Assembly (NCBI RefSeq): GCF_016916835.1
Contig: NZ_JAFFIX010000008.1
Span: forward strand, 186,001 to 250,000
Source: Actinacidiphila bryophytorum
Lineage (GTDB): Bacteria; Actinomycetota; Actinomycetes; Streptomycetales; Streptomycetaceae
DNA length: 64,000 nucleotides
Reading direction: 5' to 3'
Part shown: piece by piece, positions 9,009-17,643 of the stretch
Numbering within the stretch: the stretch's first letter is position 1
How the letters are laid out: the number at the start of each line of letters is the position of its first letter
Position numbers and translations under genes: made by a program
Notes under the pieces: generated by a model
Database searches by the model: none
Told to the model about the DNA's origin: nothing
The model's input: the letters and a program-made list of their open reading frames with translations, nothing else

Positions 9009-9340
9009 GGTCTCCTTCTTTGCGGGCCGGCGGCGCCACCGGCAGGGGGCACCGGCCCCGGGGCGATGACACGTCTCCCGCCGGCACCCGCCACCGCTGG
9101 GCCGCGACCCAGGTGGGGGGATGACACGATCGCGCTATGGAGGTCCCAAGACCCGCTCACCGACGCTCAGTCGGCGCGTGGGAGCGCTCCCACGCGTCGA
9201 GTGTGGTGCTTTTCGGCTCACGCAGTCAACAGCCGCGCACCGGACATCCCATGTCGCACCAGGAGCAGGTTGCCCCTGTGCATCGAACGTTGCGGCCACG
9301 ACCCGGTTCGGGGTCGGCCGCTGCTGCCAGGTCGGACGGA
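9009..9340. other. Intergenic region upstream of the GH44 gene
   Basis: This 332-bp stretch has no convincing gene. Its clear content is the palindrome at 9179-9192 and the purine-rich ribosome site of the GH44 gene. It separates GH44 from the esterase/GH31 pair, so GH44 has its own promoter, although I could not assign -10 and -35 boxes with confidence. Confidence 0.6.
9179..9192. promoter_or_regulatory. CebR-type operator
   Basis: TGGGAGCGCTCCCA is a perfect 14-base palindrome, extended to 18 bases by flanking CG. It matches the published CebR consensus, the cellobiose/cellotriose-responsive LacI-family repressor of Streptomyces. It lies 170 bp upstream of the GH44 start. Confidence 0.8.
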
Positions 9341-10105
9341 CTACTCGTGGCGGGTCGTCCGATAGAGCCACTGGGCGCACAGGGACGTCCACGTGCCGGC
9401 GGGCGTCATCTCCTGGGCCAGTCCCACACCGTGTCCGCCGGTGGGGAAGACGTGGAGTTCGACCGGGACCTGCATGCCGGCCAGGCGGTGGCACAGGGAC
9501 AGGGCGTGGTCGACCCTGACGGTGTCGTCGTCCGCGCAGTGCCAGATGAAGGTCGGGGGCGTCTGCGGGACGGCGATCAGCTCGATGGAGACCGCGCGGC
9601 GCTTTTCCGCGGTCGAGCCGGGGCCGAGGAGCGGGTCGGTGCCCGTTTCGCCGGCTGCGGCGCGACCGAAGGTGTGCCATGACGTCGCGGGATAGCAGAG
9701 CACCGCGAACGCGGGCCGTTCGTCGTCCGCCGTGTCCGGGCCGGCGGCGAGGTGGGCGGCGAGGTGACCGCCCGCGGAGAAGCCGAGGACCCCGATGTTC
9801 GACGGGTCGACCCCCAGCTCCGGTGCCTGTGAGCGCGCCTGACGCATCGCCGCCCGTGCCGAGTCCAGCGGCGCGGGGTGGAAGTCCTGCGGCCCCACCG
9901 GGTACTCCAGCACCCAGGCGGCGTATCCGAGCCCGTTCAGCCACTGCGCGACGGGCTTCCCCTCGTGCGGGGCGAGGAAGGTGTAGCCGCCGCCCGGCAT
10001 GACGATCACCGCGGGCGCGCCCGCAGCCGGGCGCGGCGCCTCCGCCGGGAGTGGGTGGAAGCTCAGCACTGCCGCGCCGCTGCTCGTGTTCTGCAAGCCT
10101 GCCAT
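9341..10105 (-). CDS. Acetyl-esterase-like alpha/beta hydrolase
   Basis: This 254-residue hydrolase lacks a signal peptide. It has the HGG-type oxyanion motif VIVMPGGGYTFLAP, the nucleophile in GFSAGGH, an Asp in HCADDDTV and the His in GGHG, the set seen in BD-FAE/acetylxylan-esterase-like enzymes. It may remove acetyl groups from imported oligosaccharides. Two starts are possible. The ATG at 10105 has GGAG six bases upstream and is preferred; a GTG at 10144 overlaps the GH31 stop as GTGA, which would also give translational coupling. Either way it is co-transcribed with the GH31 gene. Confidence 0.8.
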   Translation of the reverse strand: MAGLQNTSSGAAVLSFHPLPAEAPRPAAGAPAVIVMPGGGYTFLAPHEGKPVAQWLNGLGYAAWVLEYPVGPQDFHPAPLDSARAAMRQARSQAPELGVDPSNIGVLGFSAGGHLAAHLAAGPDTADDERPAFAVLCYPATSWHTFGRAAAGETGTDPLLGPGSTAEKRRAVSIELIAVPQTPPTFIWHCADDDTVRVDHALSLCHRLAGMQVPVELHVFPTGGHGVGLAQEMTPAGTWTSLCAQWLYRTTRHE

Positions 10106-10140
10106 GTGTTGCTCCATCTGCCGAGAGGGGGACTTCCAGG

Positions 10141-12120
10141 TCACCGCAACGCGCCCGCGACGGCGGCTCCTTCGCGTAGGAAGACGGGTATGCGCTCCAG
10201 GGGGGCGTCGGCGTCACGTGTCGTCCCGCCCTCCAGGACGTGTCCGGTGGCCCGCTCGTACCAGCGGGCGCCGGAGGGCAGGTAGACGGGGCGGGTGCGT
10301 GCGCCTGCCTCGTACACCGGTGCCACCAGCACGTCGGGGCCGAGCAGGAACTGGTCGTCCACGTCCCAGGCGCGTTCGTCGTCGGGGAAGTCGAAGAACA
10401 GCGGGCGCATCGGCGGGGCGCCGGTACGGTGCGCGTCGCGGGACAGCGTGTCCAGGTACGGGCGCAGGCCTTCGCGCAGCAGCAGGTGGTCCCGGAGGAT
10501 GCCGTACGCCTGCTCCCCGTAGGACCAGACCTCGTTCGGTCCGCCGGTCATGTCCGTGGAGAAGGTCGGGTGGTTGGGCACGCGATCGCCGTGCAGCCGC
10601 ATGACAGGGCTGAAGGTGCCGTACTGGAACCAGCGGATCAGCACCTCGCGGTAGGCGGGGTCGCCGGGGTCGCCACCGAAGAATCCGCCGATGTCGGTGT
10701 TCCACCAGGGGATGCCGCTCATGGCGACGTTCAGTCCGGCTCTGATCTGCCGGGCCAGGGAGTCGAAGGTGGTGGGGATGTCGCCGGACCACAGGGCGGC
10801 ACCGTACTTCTGGCTGCCCGCCCATGCGGAGCGGACCAGCGACAGCGGCCGGTCCTCGCCTGCCGCGCGCAGGCCGTCGGCGACGGCTCGGGTGTGGAGG
10901 AGCGGATAGAGGTTCGCGACCTCGGCGGCCGGCCCGGCGGCGTAGACGGCACGGCCGGCGGCATCCCGGGGCAGGTCGGGTTCGCAGGCGTCCAGCCAGA
11001 AGCAGGCCACGCCCGCTGAACGGTAGTTGTCGCTGAGCCGCCGCCACAGTGCGGCGCGCGCACCGGAGTCGGTCGCGTCGTAGTACGCCATCGGGCGCAT
11101 CGGCTCCTCGGCGCTGCGGGAGGGCCAGTGGCAGGTGAGCAGGCCGCCGCCGACGTCCCTCACGAGGGATCCGGCCGCGCGCAGCTCCTCGAAGGTGTCG
11201 CTGCCGGGCTCGACGGTGGGCCATACCGATACCGCGAGCTTCACCCCGAGGCCGGAGAGTTCCGCCGCCATCGCGGCGGGGTCGGGCCACTCGCTCGCCT
11301 CGAAGCGCCAGTCGCCCATCGCGGGCCAGTGGAAGAAGTCGCAGACGATGACCGACAGCGGCAGTCCGCGTTCCTTGTACTGCCGCGCCACGGCCAGGAG
11401 TTCGTCCTGGGTGCGGTAGCGCAGCTTGGACTGCCAGAAGCCGGACGCCCACTCGGGCAGGAGCGGCGGGCGTCCCGTGGCCAGGGTGTAGGCGTCCAGG
11501 ATCTGGGCCGGCGTGTCCCCTGCGGTGATCCAGTAGTCGACCCGCCCGCCGGCGTCGGCCACCCACCGGGTGGTGTCGGTGCCCAGTTCGGCCCGGCCGG
11601 TGGCGGGGTTGTTCCACAGCAGCCCGTAGCCGCGCGAGGAGTGCAGGAAGGGGATGGCGGCGACCGTGTTGCCCTGGACGAGGTCGATCACGCAGCCCTT
11701 CTGGTCCAGAAGCCCGTGCAGATGCTGCCCGAGGCCGTGCAGCCGCTCACCGCCGTAGGCCTCGAAGTGCTGTTCCGTCCGGCCCCCCGCGGCATGGACG
11801 CGGGGGCCGGGATGGTGGGTGTACGGGGTCTTGTCGGCGAGCAGTTCACGGCCCGAGGCGGCGTGCAGGAACCTCAGTCGGCCGTCCGGCAGGGCTTCGA
11901 CGGCCAGGCGGCCGTTGACCAGGCGGGCAGAGCCGTCCTCCGCGGCGGACAGGTCGGCGCGGGGTGAGGGCGGGGCGCTCTCCAGTGCGCCGGGGGCGTC
12001 GGGGGCGGGCGTCCCGGACGAGGCACGGACCCGGACCGCGTGCGGCCCCCAGGGCTCGATGCGGAGGATCTCTTGCGCGGTGTGCCGTTCCAGGCCGTCC
12101 GCGCTGATGTGGTAAGGCAA
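10141..12120 (-). CDS. GH31 alpha-xylosidase (or alpha-glucosidase)
   Basis: This 659-residue enzyme has no signal peptide and so probably acts inside the cell on imported oligosaccharides. GH31 signatures are clear: the nucleophile Asp377 in FWLDACEPD, the acid/base Asp447 in WSGDIPTTF and the substrate-binding stretch FWQSKLRYRTQDE. The WLDA-x-EPD pattern and length favour alpha-xylosidase, which removes xylose from xyloglucan oligosaccharides; alpha-glucosidase remains possible. The TTG start at 12120 is supported by AAAGGAGG four bases upstream. It overlaps or abuts the esterase gene downstream, which suggests a two-gene operon. Confidence 0.85.
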   Translation of the reverse strand: MPYHISADGLERHTAQEILRIEPWGPHAVRVRASSGTPAPDAPGALESAPPSPRADLSAAEDGSARLVNGRLAVEALPDGRLRFLHAASGRELLADKTPYTHHPGPRVHAAGGRTEQHFEAYGGERLHGLGQHLHGLLDQKGCVIDLVQGNTVAAIPFLHSSRGYGLLWNNPATGRAELGTDTTRWVADAGGRVDYWITAGDTPAQILDAYTLATGRPPLLPEWASGFWQSKLRYRTQDELLAVARQYKERGLPLSVIVCDFFHWPAMGDWRFEASEWPDPAAMAAELSGLGVKLAVSVWPTVEPGSDTFEELRAAGSLVRDVGGGLLTCHWPSRSAEEPMRPMAYYDATDSGARAALWRRLSDNYRSAGVACFWLDACEPDLPRDAAGRAVYAAGPAAEVANLYPLLHTRAVADGLRAAGEDRPLSLVRSAWAGSQKYGAALWSGDIPTTFDSLARQIRAGLNVAMSGIPWWNTDIGGFFGGDPGDPAYREVLIRWFQYGTFSPVMRLHGDRVPNHPTFSTDMTGGPNEVWSYGEQAYGILRDHLLLREGLRPYLDTLSRDAHRTGAPPMRPLFFDFPDDERAWDVDDQFLLGPDVLVAPVYEAGARTRPVYLPSGARWYERATGHVLEGGTTRDADAPLERIPVFLREGAAVAGALR

Positions 12121-12193
12121 GTCGCCTCCTTTGTTCTTCTGGTGCCCGGCCCCGCATGGCGGACACGCGAGGCCGGGGTCGGTCAGCCGGCGG

Positions 12194-13954
12194 TCAGGAG
12201 GCGGTGCCGGTGACGGTGTCGCCGGACCTGGTCACGTGGTAGGTGACGGACGCCCCGCTCCAGAAGTCGAACGTCAGGGTGACGGTGGCGCCGTCGGTGA
12301 GCGTCTTGAGGTAGTCGGAGGTCAGCACGATCGCGCCGTTCGGGTAGTCCGGCGTGAACGTGGTGTTGAACTCCTGGTAGGGCGTCCATGAGTAGGGGCC
12401 GGCGGCGCTGCCGTCCGCGTACCGGGACTCCATGGTCGCCAGCACGTCGCCCTCGAACCGGGTGGGGATGGTCAGCGAGCCGGTCGTGCCGGTCGCGTCG
12501 GACTGCACCGGCAGGTCGTCGGTGATCACGTGGAATTTCCACGGCACTCCCTTGGAGAACCGCGCCTCGAAGGCCGCGTTCTCGCCGTACGCCCGGTCGC
12601 CCCCCAGCCGGGTGAGCAGCGAGGGGGTCAGCGTGAGCTGGTCGCCGGACACGGCGTAGTCCACGCCCTTGCGCAGCCGGGTGCCGCCCTGCCACAGGCC
12701 CCGGAACGACAGGCCGTTCAGGTTGAGGGTGACGGTGTGCGCGGCGACGGGCGTGGACTTGGGCAGGAAGACCTGGTCGGTGGACGCGGTGCCGGAGCGG
12801 GTGTGCCAGCTCGCCCTGATCAGCGCGGTCAGCTCGGGGTCGCGCCACTGGAGGGTGTTGCGGTCGAGGAACGAGCCGGCGTCCCACAGCGCGGTGGTGA
12901 TGCCGTTGATCCGCGCCTCGTAGCCCAGATGCTCGAAGTACTTGAACGCCTCGCCCCGCTCGATCTGGTCGGGCTTGGTGTAGTCCGGGTAGGACAGCGT
13001 GCCGTACTCGCCCAGGTACACCGGGATGCCCTTGGCGACGAAGACGTCGTGCACCGCGGTGAAGTCGTCGATCAGGTCCTGCTGGGTCTGCTGGTTGTAG
13101 GTGGTGAAGCCGCTGTTGTTCACGCTGAACGGCCAGAAGCTGTAGTAGTGCACCGTCGCCCCGAGGTTCGGGTCGTGCAGTGCGGTGATCGTCGTATACA
13201 GCTCGCCCATCTTCTGCGGGGTCGGGCTGGTGTTCTGGTCGGGCAGCAGCAGAACGCGGGTGGCGTTGCGGCCGCCGGACTGCCGGACGACGGTGTGGAA
13301 CGAGGTGTTCAGCTCGTCCATCGCCTGGGTCTTCTGCGCCTCGGTGGCGTCGTCGGTGAACTGCGGCTCGTTGACGCTCTCGAACAGCAGCTTGCGCGGC
13401 TCGTTCCTGAACGCGGCCGCGATCTGCCGCCAGGTCGCGTCGAACCGGGCGAGCACCGCGTCGTGGTCGGCGGTGGTGATGTTCTTGATCCACTGCCACG
13501 AGTCGTGGTGCACGTTCAGGTCCACGTACAGGCCGTCCTCGATGGCCCAGTCCACGACCTGTTTGACCCGCGCCATGTACGCCGGGTCGATCGTGTAGGG
13601 CGCGTTGGTGTCCTGGGCGTTGCTCCAGGTCACCGGGATCCGCACGCTGCGGAACCCGGCCGCCCGGACGGTGTCGAACATCGCCTTGGTGGTCAGCGGG
13701 TTGCCCCAGGACGTCTCGTTGGGGATGGCGTCCAGGGTGTTGCCCAGGTTCCAGCTCGGCTGCATCGCCGCCACCACGGCCTGCGCGCCGGTGGTGGCGT
13801 CCGCGGCCGCGGTGGCTTCCGCGCCGGTGGACGCGACGGTGTCGGCGAGGGCGGGGGCGCCGGGCAGGCCGACCGCGGTGATCAGGGCCAGCGGCAGGCT
13901 CACCAGCAGCCACGGCCGACGGCCGGCTTTCCTGGGGCGGGACGTTCCGGTCAT
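12194..13954 (-). CDS. Secreted GH5 (subfamily 4-like) endoglucanase/xyloglucanase with X2 and CBM46-like domains
   Basis: This 586-residue secreted enzyme has a signal peptide (about 1-36), then a GH5 barrel opening WNLGNTLDA. The acid/base is Glu196 in FESVNEPQF and the nucleophile Glu316 in YLGEYGT. After the barrel come an Ig-like X2 domain (about 380-460, opening VFLPKSTPV) and a C-terminal module of about 105 residues resembling CBM46. The order GH5_4-Ig-CBM46 is that of Bacillus Cel5B-type enzymes that act on xyloglucan and beta-glucan. The ATG at 13954 has GAAAGG upstream. It lies in a same-strand run from GH36 down to the esterase. Confidence 0.88.
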   Translation of the reverse strand: MTGTSRPRKAGRRPWLLVSLPLALITAVGLPGAPALADTVASTGAEATAAADATTGAQAVVAAMQPSWNLGNTLDAIPNETSWGNPLTTKAMFDTVRAAGFRSVRIPVTWSNAQDTNAPYTIDPAYMARVKQVVDWAIEDGLYVDLNVHHDSWQWIKNITTADHDAVLARFDATWRQIAAAFRNEPRKLLFESVNEPQFTDDATEAQKTQAMDELNTSFHTVVRQSGGRNATRVLLLPDQNTSPTPQKMGELYTTITALHDPNLGATVHYYSFWPFSVNNSGFTTYNQQTQQDLIDDFTAVHDVFVAKGIPVYLGEYGTLSYPDYTKPDQIERGEAFKYFEHLGYEARINGITTALWDAGSFLDRNTLQWRDPELTALIRASWHTRSGTASTDQVFLPKSTPVAAHTVTLNLNGLSFRGLWQGGTRLRKGVDYAVSGDQLTLTPSLLTRLGGDRAYGENAAFEARFSKGVPWKFHVITDDLPVQSDATGTTGSLTIPTRFEGDVLATMESRYADGSAAGPYSWTPYQEFNTTFTPDYPNGAIVLTSDYLKTLTDGATVTLTFDFWSGASVTYHVTRSGDTVTGTAS

Positions 13955-14034
13955 GGTCGGTGCCTTTCGCTCGTCGGGTTCTCCTCGTGCACGCGGTCGC
14001 TGCGCACGGGTTCTTGGGGCGCCGGCATCGCGGC

Positions 14035-15543
14035 TCAGCCGGTCTGCTCGTAGTCGAACCAGTCGACGTGGACGGTCCCGGTGGCGGCGTAGACGCCGAT
14101 GACGCGGCCGGTGAAGCCGCCGGCCACCTCGGTGGACAGGTAGCGGCCGTCCAGCGCGGCCAACGCGGTGACCGTGCCGTCCGGCTCCTCGAAGCCGAGC
14201 GTGACCAGGTCCGGGCCGCTGCCCGGGTCGTCCGGCGCCGGGATGGTGACGTCCACCCGCAGCACCACCGCTCCGGCCGGTGCGGGCCGGGACGCGACCA
14301 CCTGGCTCACCGAACTGAGGCGGACGACCAGGCGTACCTCGCCACCGGCGACCTCCACCTCGTAGTGGTGCCGTTCGTCCATGCGCACCGCCAGGCCCCC
14401 GGCGCCCTCGCTCGCGTCGAGCAGTGCCCTGACCCGGCAGGTGTGGTGCTGCTGGCGCCGGCCGACGAACACCACGTCCGGGTCGTCCATGGACGCACCC
14501 CGGGCCCGCAGGGTCAGCCACCCCGGGCGCTCGCCTGTGGTGATCAGATCGGCCGGGCGGTCGCGCAACGAGACCCACTGCGGGGCGAGCCGTTCGTCGT
14601 CGAAGTCGTCGCGCACCGCCACCGTGGGCGCGGGGTGCAGCGGCCAGCCGGGGGCGGGCAGCTCCAGGTCGGGTGAGCCGGCCACCGGCCAGCCGTCCTC
14701 GTTCCAGACGACCGGGGCGAGGAAGGTCTCACGGCCGAGCACGTGCCAGCCGGGGGTGCCGCCGTTCGGACGGACGCCGAGCAGCACCAGCCACCAGGAG
14801 CCGTCCGGGCCCTGCACCAGGTCGGCGTGGCCGGTGTTCTGCACCGGGTGCTCGTGGCCGCGGTGGGTGAGGATCGGATTGTGCGGGCACGGCTCGAACG
14901 GGCCGTTCGGGGAGGTGCCACGGGCGATGGACACGGCGTGTGCACGCTCAGTGCCGCCCTCGGCGATCATCAGGTACCAGTACTCGCCGATGCGGTACAG
15001 GTGCGGGGCCTCGGGGTAGCGGGCGCCGGGGGTACCGGACCAGACGTCCTCGGTCTCGCCGGTCACTTTGCCGGTGGCCGGGTCGAGTTGGACCTGCTGG
15101 ACGCCGGCGCAGGTGCACCAGCAGGTGCCGTCCTCGTCCCAGGCGATGTCCGGGTCGATGCGCGGCACGTCCGGCAGCCGGACGGGGTCGGACCAGGGGC
15201 CGGCCGGGTCGGTCGCGGTGACCAGCAGGTTCCCGTAGCCGCTGACGTTGGTGACGATCAGGTGGAAGCGGCCGTCGTGGTGGCGCAGGGTGGGCGCGTA
15301 GATGCCGGTGGAGGACGGTGAGTCCAACGGCAGGGCCAGTTGTCCGGGCCGGTCCAGCACGTTGCCGATCTGCGTCCAGTTCACCAGGTCGAGGCTGTGG
15401 AAGATCGGCACGCCGGGGAAGTACTCGAAGCTGGAGCACGCGAGGTAGTAGTCGTCGCCGACGCGGCACACCGTCGGGTCGGGGTGGAACCCGGGGACGA
15501 TCGGGTTGCTGACGGTGGCGGTCGCCTGGTGCTGGTCGGGCAC
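14035..15543 (-). CDS. GH43 beta-xylosidase/alpha-L-arabinofuranosidase
   Basis: This 502-residue protein has no signal peptide. The five-bladed propeller carries the expected acidic triad: Asp22 in FHPDP, Asp130 in RIDPD and Glu178 in RYPEAPHLY. A C-terminal beta-sandwich (about 310-500) matches the accessory domain of GH43_12-type enzymes. The family removes terminal xylose or arabinofuranose from hemicellulose fragments, and the linkage cannot be settled from sequence. The GTG start at 15543 has GGAGAGG seven bases upstream. It sits 113 bp after the GH51-like gene and 80 bp before the GH5 gene on the same strand. Confidence 0.87.
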   Translation of the reverse strand: MPDQHQATATVSNPIVPGFHPDPTVCRVGDDYYLACSSFEYFPGVPIFHSLDLVNWTQIGNVLDRPGQLALPLDSPSSTGIYAPTLRHHDGRFHLIVTNVSGYGNLLVTATDPAGPWSDPVRLPDVPRIDPDIAWDEDGTCWCTCAGVQQVQLDPATGKVTGETEDVWSGTPGARYPEAPHLYRIGEYWYLMIAEGGTERAHAVSIARGTSPNGPFEPCPHNPILTHRGHEHPVQNTGHADLVQGPDGSWWLVLLGVRPNGGTPGWHVLGRETFLAPVVWNEDGWPVAGSPDLELPAPGWPLHPAPTVAVRDDFDDERLAPQWVSLRDRPADLITTGERPGWLTLRARGASMDDPDVVFVGRRQQHHTCRVRALLDASEGAGGLAVRMDERHHYEVEVAGGEVRLVVRLSSVSQVVASRPAPAGAVVLRVDVTIPAPDDPGSGPDLVTLGFEEPDGTVTALAALDGRYLSTEVAGGFTGRVIGVYAATGTVHVDWFDYEQTG

Positions 15544-15656
15544 TCGTGTTCCTCTCCAGGGCCGCCGGCCCTGTTCTGGTGGGCTTTCGGTGTCTTTCGG
15601 TGTGGGGGCGGCCCGGTGACGTACCGGGCCGCCCGGCGGGGTCCGGCCGACTGCCG

Positions 15657-17528
15657 TCAGCCGAACGTCCACTGCTGGTTGCTCTGGTTCGAGCCGCAGG
15701 CCCAGAGCTGCACCTTGGTTCCGCTCGCGGTGCCGTACCCGTTGACGTCCAGGCACAGCCCTGTCCGCACGTTGGTGACCGTGCCGTTGGGGTTGACGTT
15801 CCACTGCTGGTTGGCGCCGCCGTTGCACTGCCAGATCACGGCGGCGGTGCCGTTCGCCGTGCCGTTGCCGAAGTCGTCCAGGCACATCGGGGCGGAGGTG
15901 CCGGCGTAGAGGCGGAACTCCTTGGCGGAGGTGCGCGTCAGGGTCTGGGCCGTACCGCCGTTGCAGTCCCAGATCTGGGCCTGGGTGCCGGCCGCGGTGC
16001 TGCCGTTGTCGATGTCCAGGCACTTGCCCGCGCCGACCGCGTGCAGCGCGCCGGTGGCGGCGCCGGTGTCGCCGCCGCTGCTCGGGTGCATCTGCACCAC
16101 GACCACCGAGTACGCGGGGACGGTCTGGGTGGTGGCGGTGCCGCTGGTGGACGAGGTGATCGAGGTGCCGTTCTTCTGGTAGCTGTACACGGTCGGAGCG
16201 GCCGAGGACGGGGTGAACCCGTTGTAGGACAGGGACACCGTGGTGGCGTTGTCCGGGTCCTTGTTGATCAGCATCACGTTCACGTCGCCGTTGCCGCGGT
16301 GGACCGCGTGCGCGGAGATCAGCGGGGTGGAGCTGCCGGTCTTGATCAGCGAGTCGCCCGACTGGGCCAGCTTGCTGATCATCGAGATGCCGTAGTAGGG
16401 CGCGAACGGGGTGTCCAGCGGCGGCTCGCAGGACGGGCCGCTGGCCAGCACTCCCCCTTCGTCGTAGTCGGTGGCACCGTCCACCGTGGTCACGTGGGAG
16501 CAGTCGGTGCCGTTGTGCATGGCCCAGTAGTCGACGGTGAAGGCGCCGTTCTCCGCCCAGGTCAGCATCTGGTCCGGCGCGAACAGCCCGTTCGGCGCGG
16601 TGTCCTTGTACTTGTCGACGTTCGTCTCCGTGATGGCGATGCCCACGTTGGGTGCGTTGCCGCCGGCGTACTGGTTGATCAGCGACCGCACCGTGCCTGC
16701 CATGGACGGCACGGCGGTCTGCGGCTTGGCCAGCAGATCGGCTTCGCCGGTGCTGGTCGGGTAGTCGTGCACGATGACGAAGTCGATCTTCGGACCGGCG
16801 ATCGACAGGACCGTGTGGTTCCAGTCCTGGGTGTCGCCGGGGCCGGTGATGCCGTCCGGCCAGCTGCCGGGTGTGGTGAGCACCGCCCCGATCTTGATGC
16901 CGGGGTCGACGGCCTTCATCGCCGAGACGAACTGCAGGAGGTTGGTGGCGTAGGTGGTGGCGCTGTGGCTGGAGTGCTTGTCCGTCTCCCACTGCGCGCC
17001 GTATTCGCCGTTGCCGGGGATCTCGTTGCCGATCTCCCAGTACTTGACGCCGTAGCCCTTGGTGACATTGGCGTACCGCACCCAGTCCGCCGCCTCCTGC
17101 GGCGTGCCCGACCCGTAGTCCGCGGTGATGATCGGCTGCGTGCCCGCGGCCCGGACGGTGCCCATGAACGTGTCGAAGTCGGTGTTCGGGGCGACGTAGT
17201 TGCCGTCGGCGGTGTTGGTCTGCCAGTGGTAGACGTCGGCGTAACTGCCGCCCGGGTAGCGGAACATTCCGATGCCTGCGTTCTTGAGCAGGCCGGGGAT
17301 GGCAGGGCCGTTCATGTCGGCGTCGTAGACCTGGGTGTTCAGGCCGGGGGTGGTGGACGAGTAGTTCGCCAGCCAGTGGCTGGTGTCGACGGTCACCGTC
17401 GCGGAGGTGGCGGCGGCGGCCGGGGCGGCGGCGCTGAACGTGCCGGCCGACAGCGCGGCGGCGGTGAGTGCGGAGGCGGCGGCCAGGGCGAACAGGCGTT
17501 CGCGCCCGGCGCGGAGGAACCGTTTCAC
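15657..17528 (-). CDS. Secreted clan GH-A (GH51-like) arabinofuranosidase-like enzyme with CBM13
   Basis: This 623-residue secreted enzyme has an RFLRAGRER n-region and an alanine-rich signal peptide (about 1-40). The catalytic barrel has the acid/base Glu169 in YWEIGNEIPG and the likely nucleophile Glu301 in ITETNVD, a clan GH-A pattern closest to GH51/GH39-type arabinofuranosidases. A beta-sandwich follows, then a ricin-B/CBM13 trefoil (about 491-623) with repeated CLD and QxW motifs. Family assignment is less certain than for its neighbours. The GTG at 17528 is preferred because GGAGGG lies just upstream; an ATG four codons earlier lacks a site. Confidence 0.78.
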   Translation of the reverse strand: MKRFLRAGRERLFALAAASALTAAALSAGTFSAAAPAAAATSATVTVDTSHWLANYSSTTPGLNTQVYDADMNGPAIPGLLKNAGIGMFRYPGGSYADVYHWQTNTADGNYVAPNTDFDTFMGTVRAAGTQPIITADYGSGTPQEAADWVRYANVTKGYGVKYWEIGNEIPGNGEYGAQWETDKHSSHSATTYATNLLQFVSAMKAVDPGIKIGAVLTTPGSWPDGITGPGDTQDWNHTVLSIAGPKIDFVIVHDYPTSTGEADLLAKPQTAVPSMAGTVRSLINQYAGGNAPNVGIAITETNVDKYKDTAPNGLFAPDQMLTWAENGAFTVDYWAMHNGTDCSHVTTVDGATDYDEGGVLASGPSCEPPLDTPFAPYYGISMISKLAQSGDSLIKTGSSTPLISAHAVHRGNGDVNVMLINKDPDNATTVSLSYNGFTPSSAAPTVYSYQKNGTSITSSTSGTATTQTVPAYSVVVVQMHPSSGGDTGAATGALHAVGAGKCLDIDNGSTAAGTQAQIWDCNGGTAQTLTRTSAKEFRLYAGTSAPMCLDDFGNGTANGTAAVIWQCNGGANQQWNVNPNGTVTNVRTGLCLDVNGYGTASGTKVQLWACGSNQSNQQWTFG

Positions 17529-17643
17529 GAAACCCTCCATCGGGTCGGGTTCGGGCAGGGACGTGGTGCTCCCGTCTGCGGAACGGCGGGCTTCCCGCCG
17601 TGCGATCGGGCACGGCAGGCAGGGGTGGAACCGTGGCCGCGGG

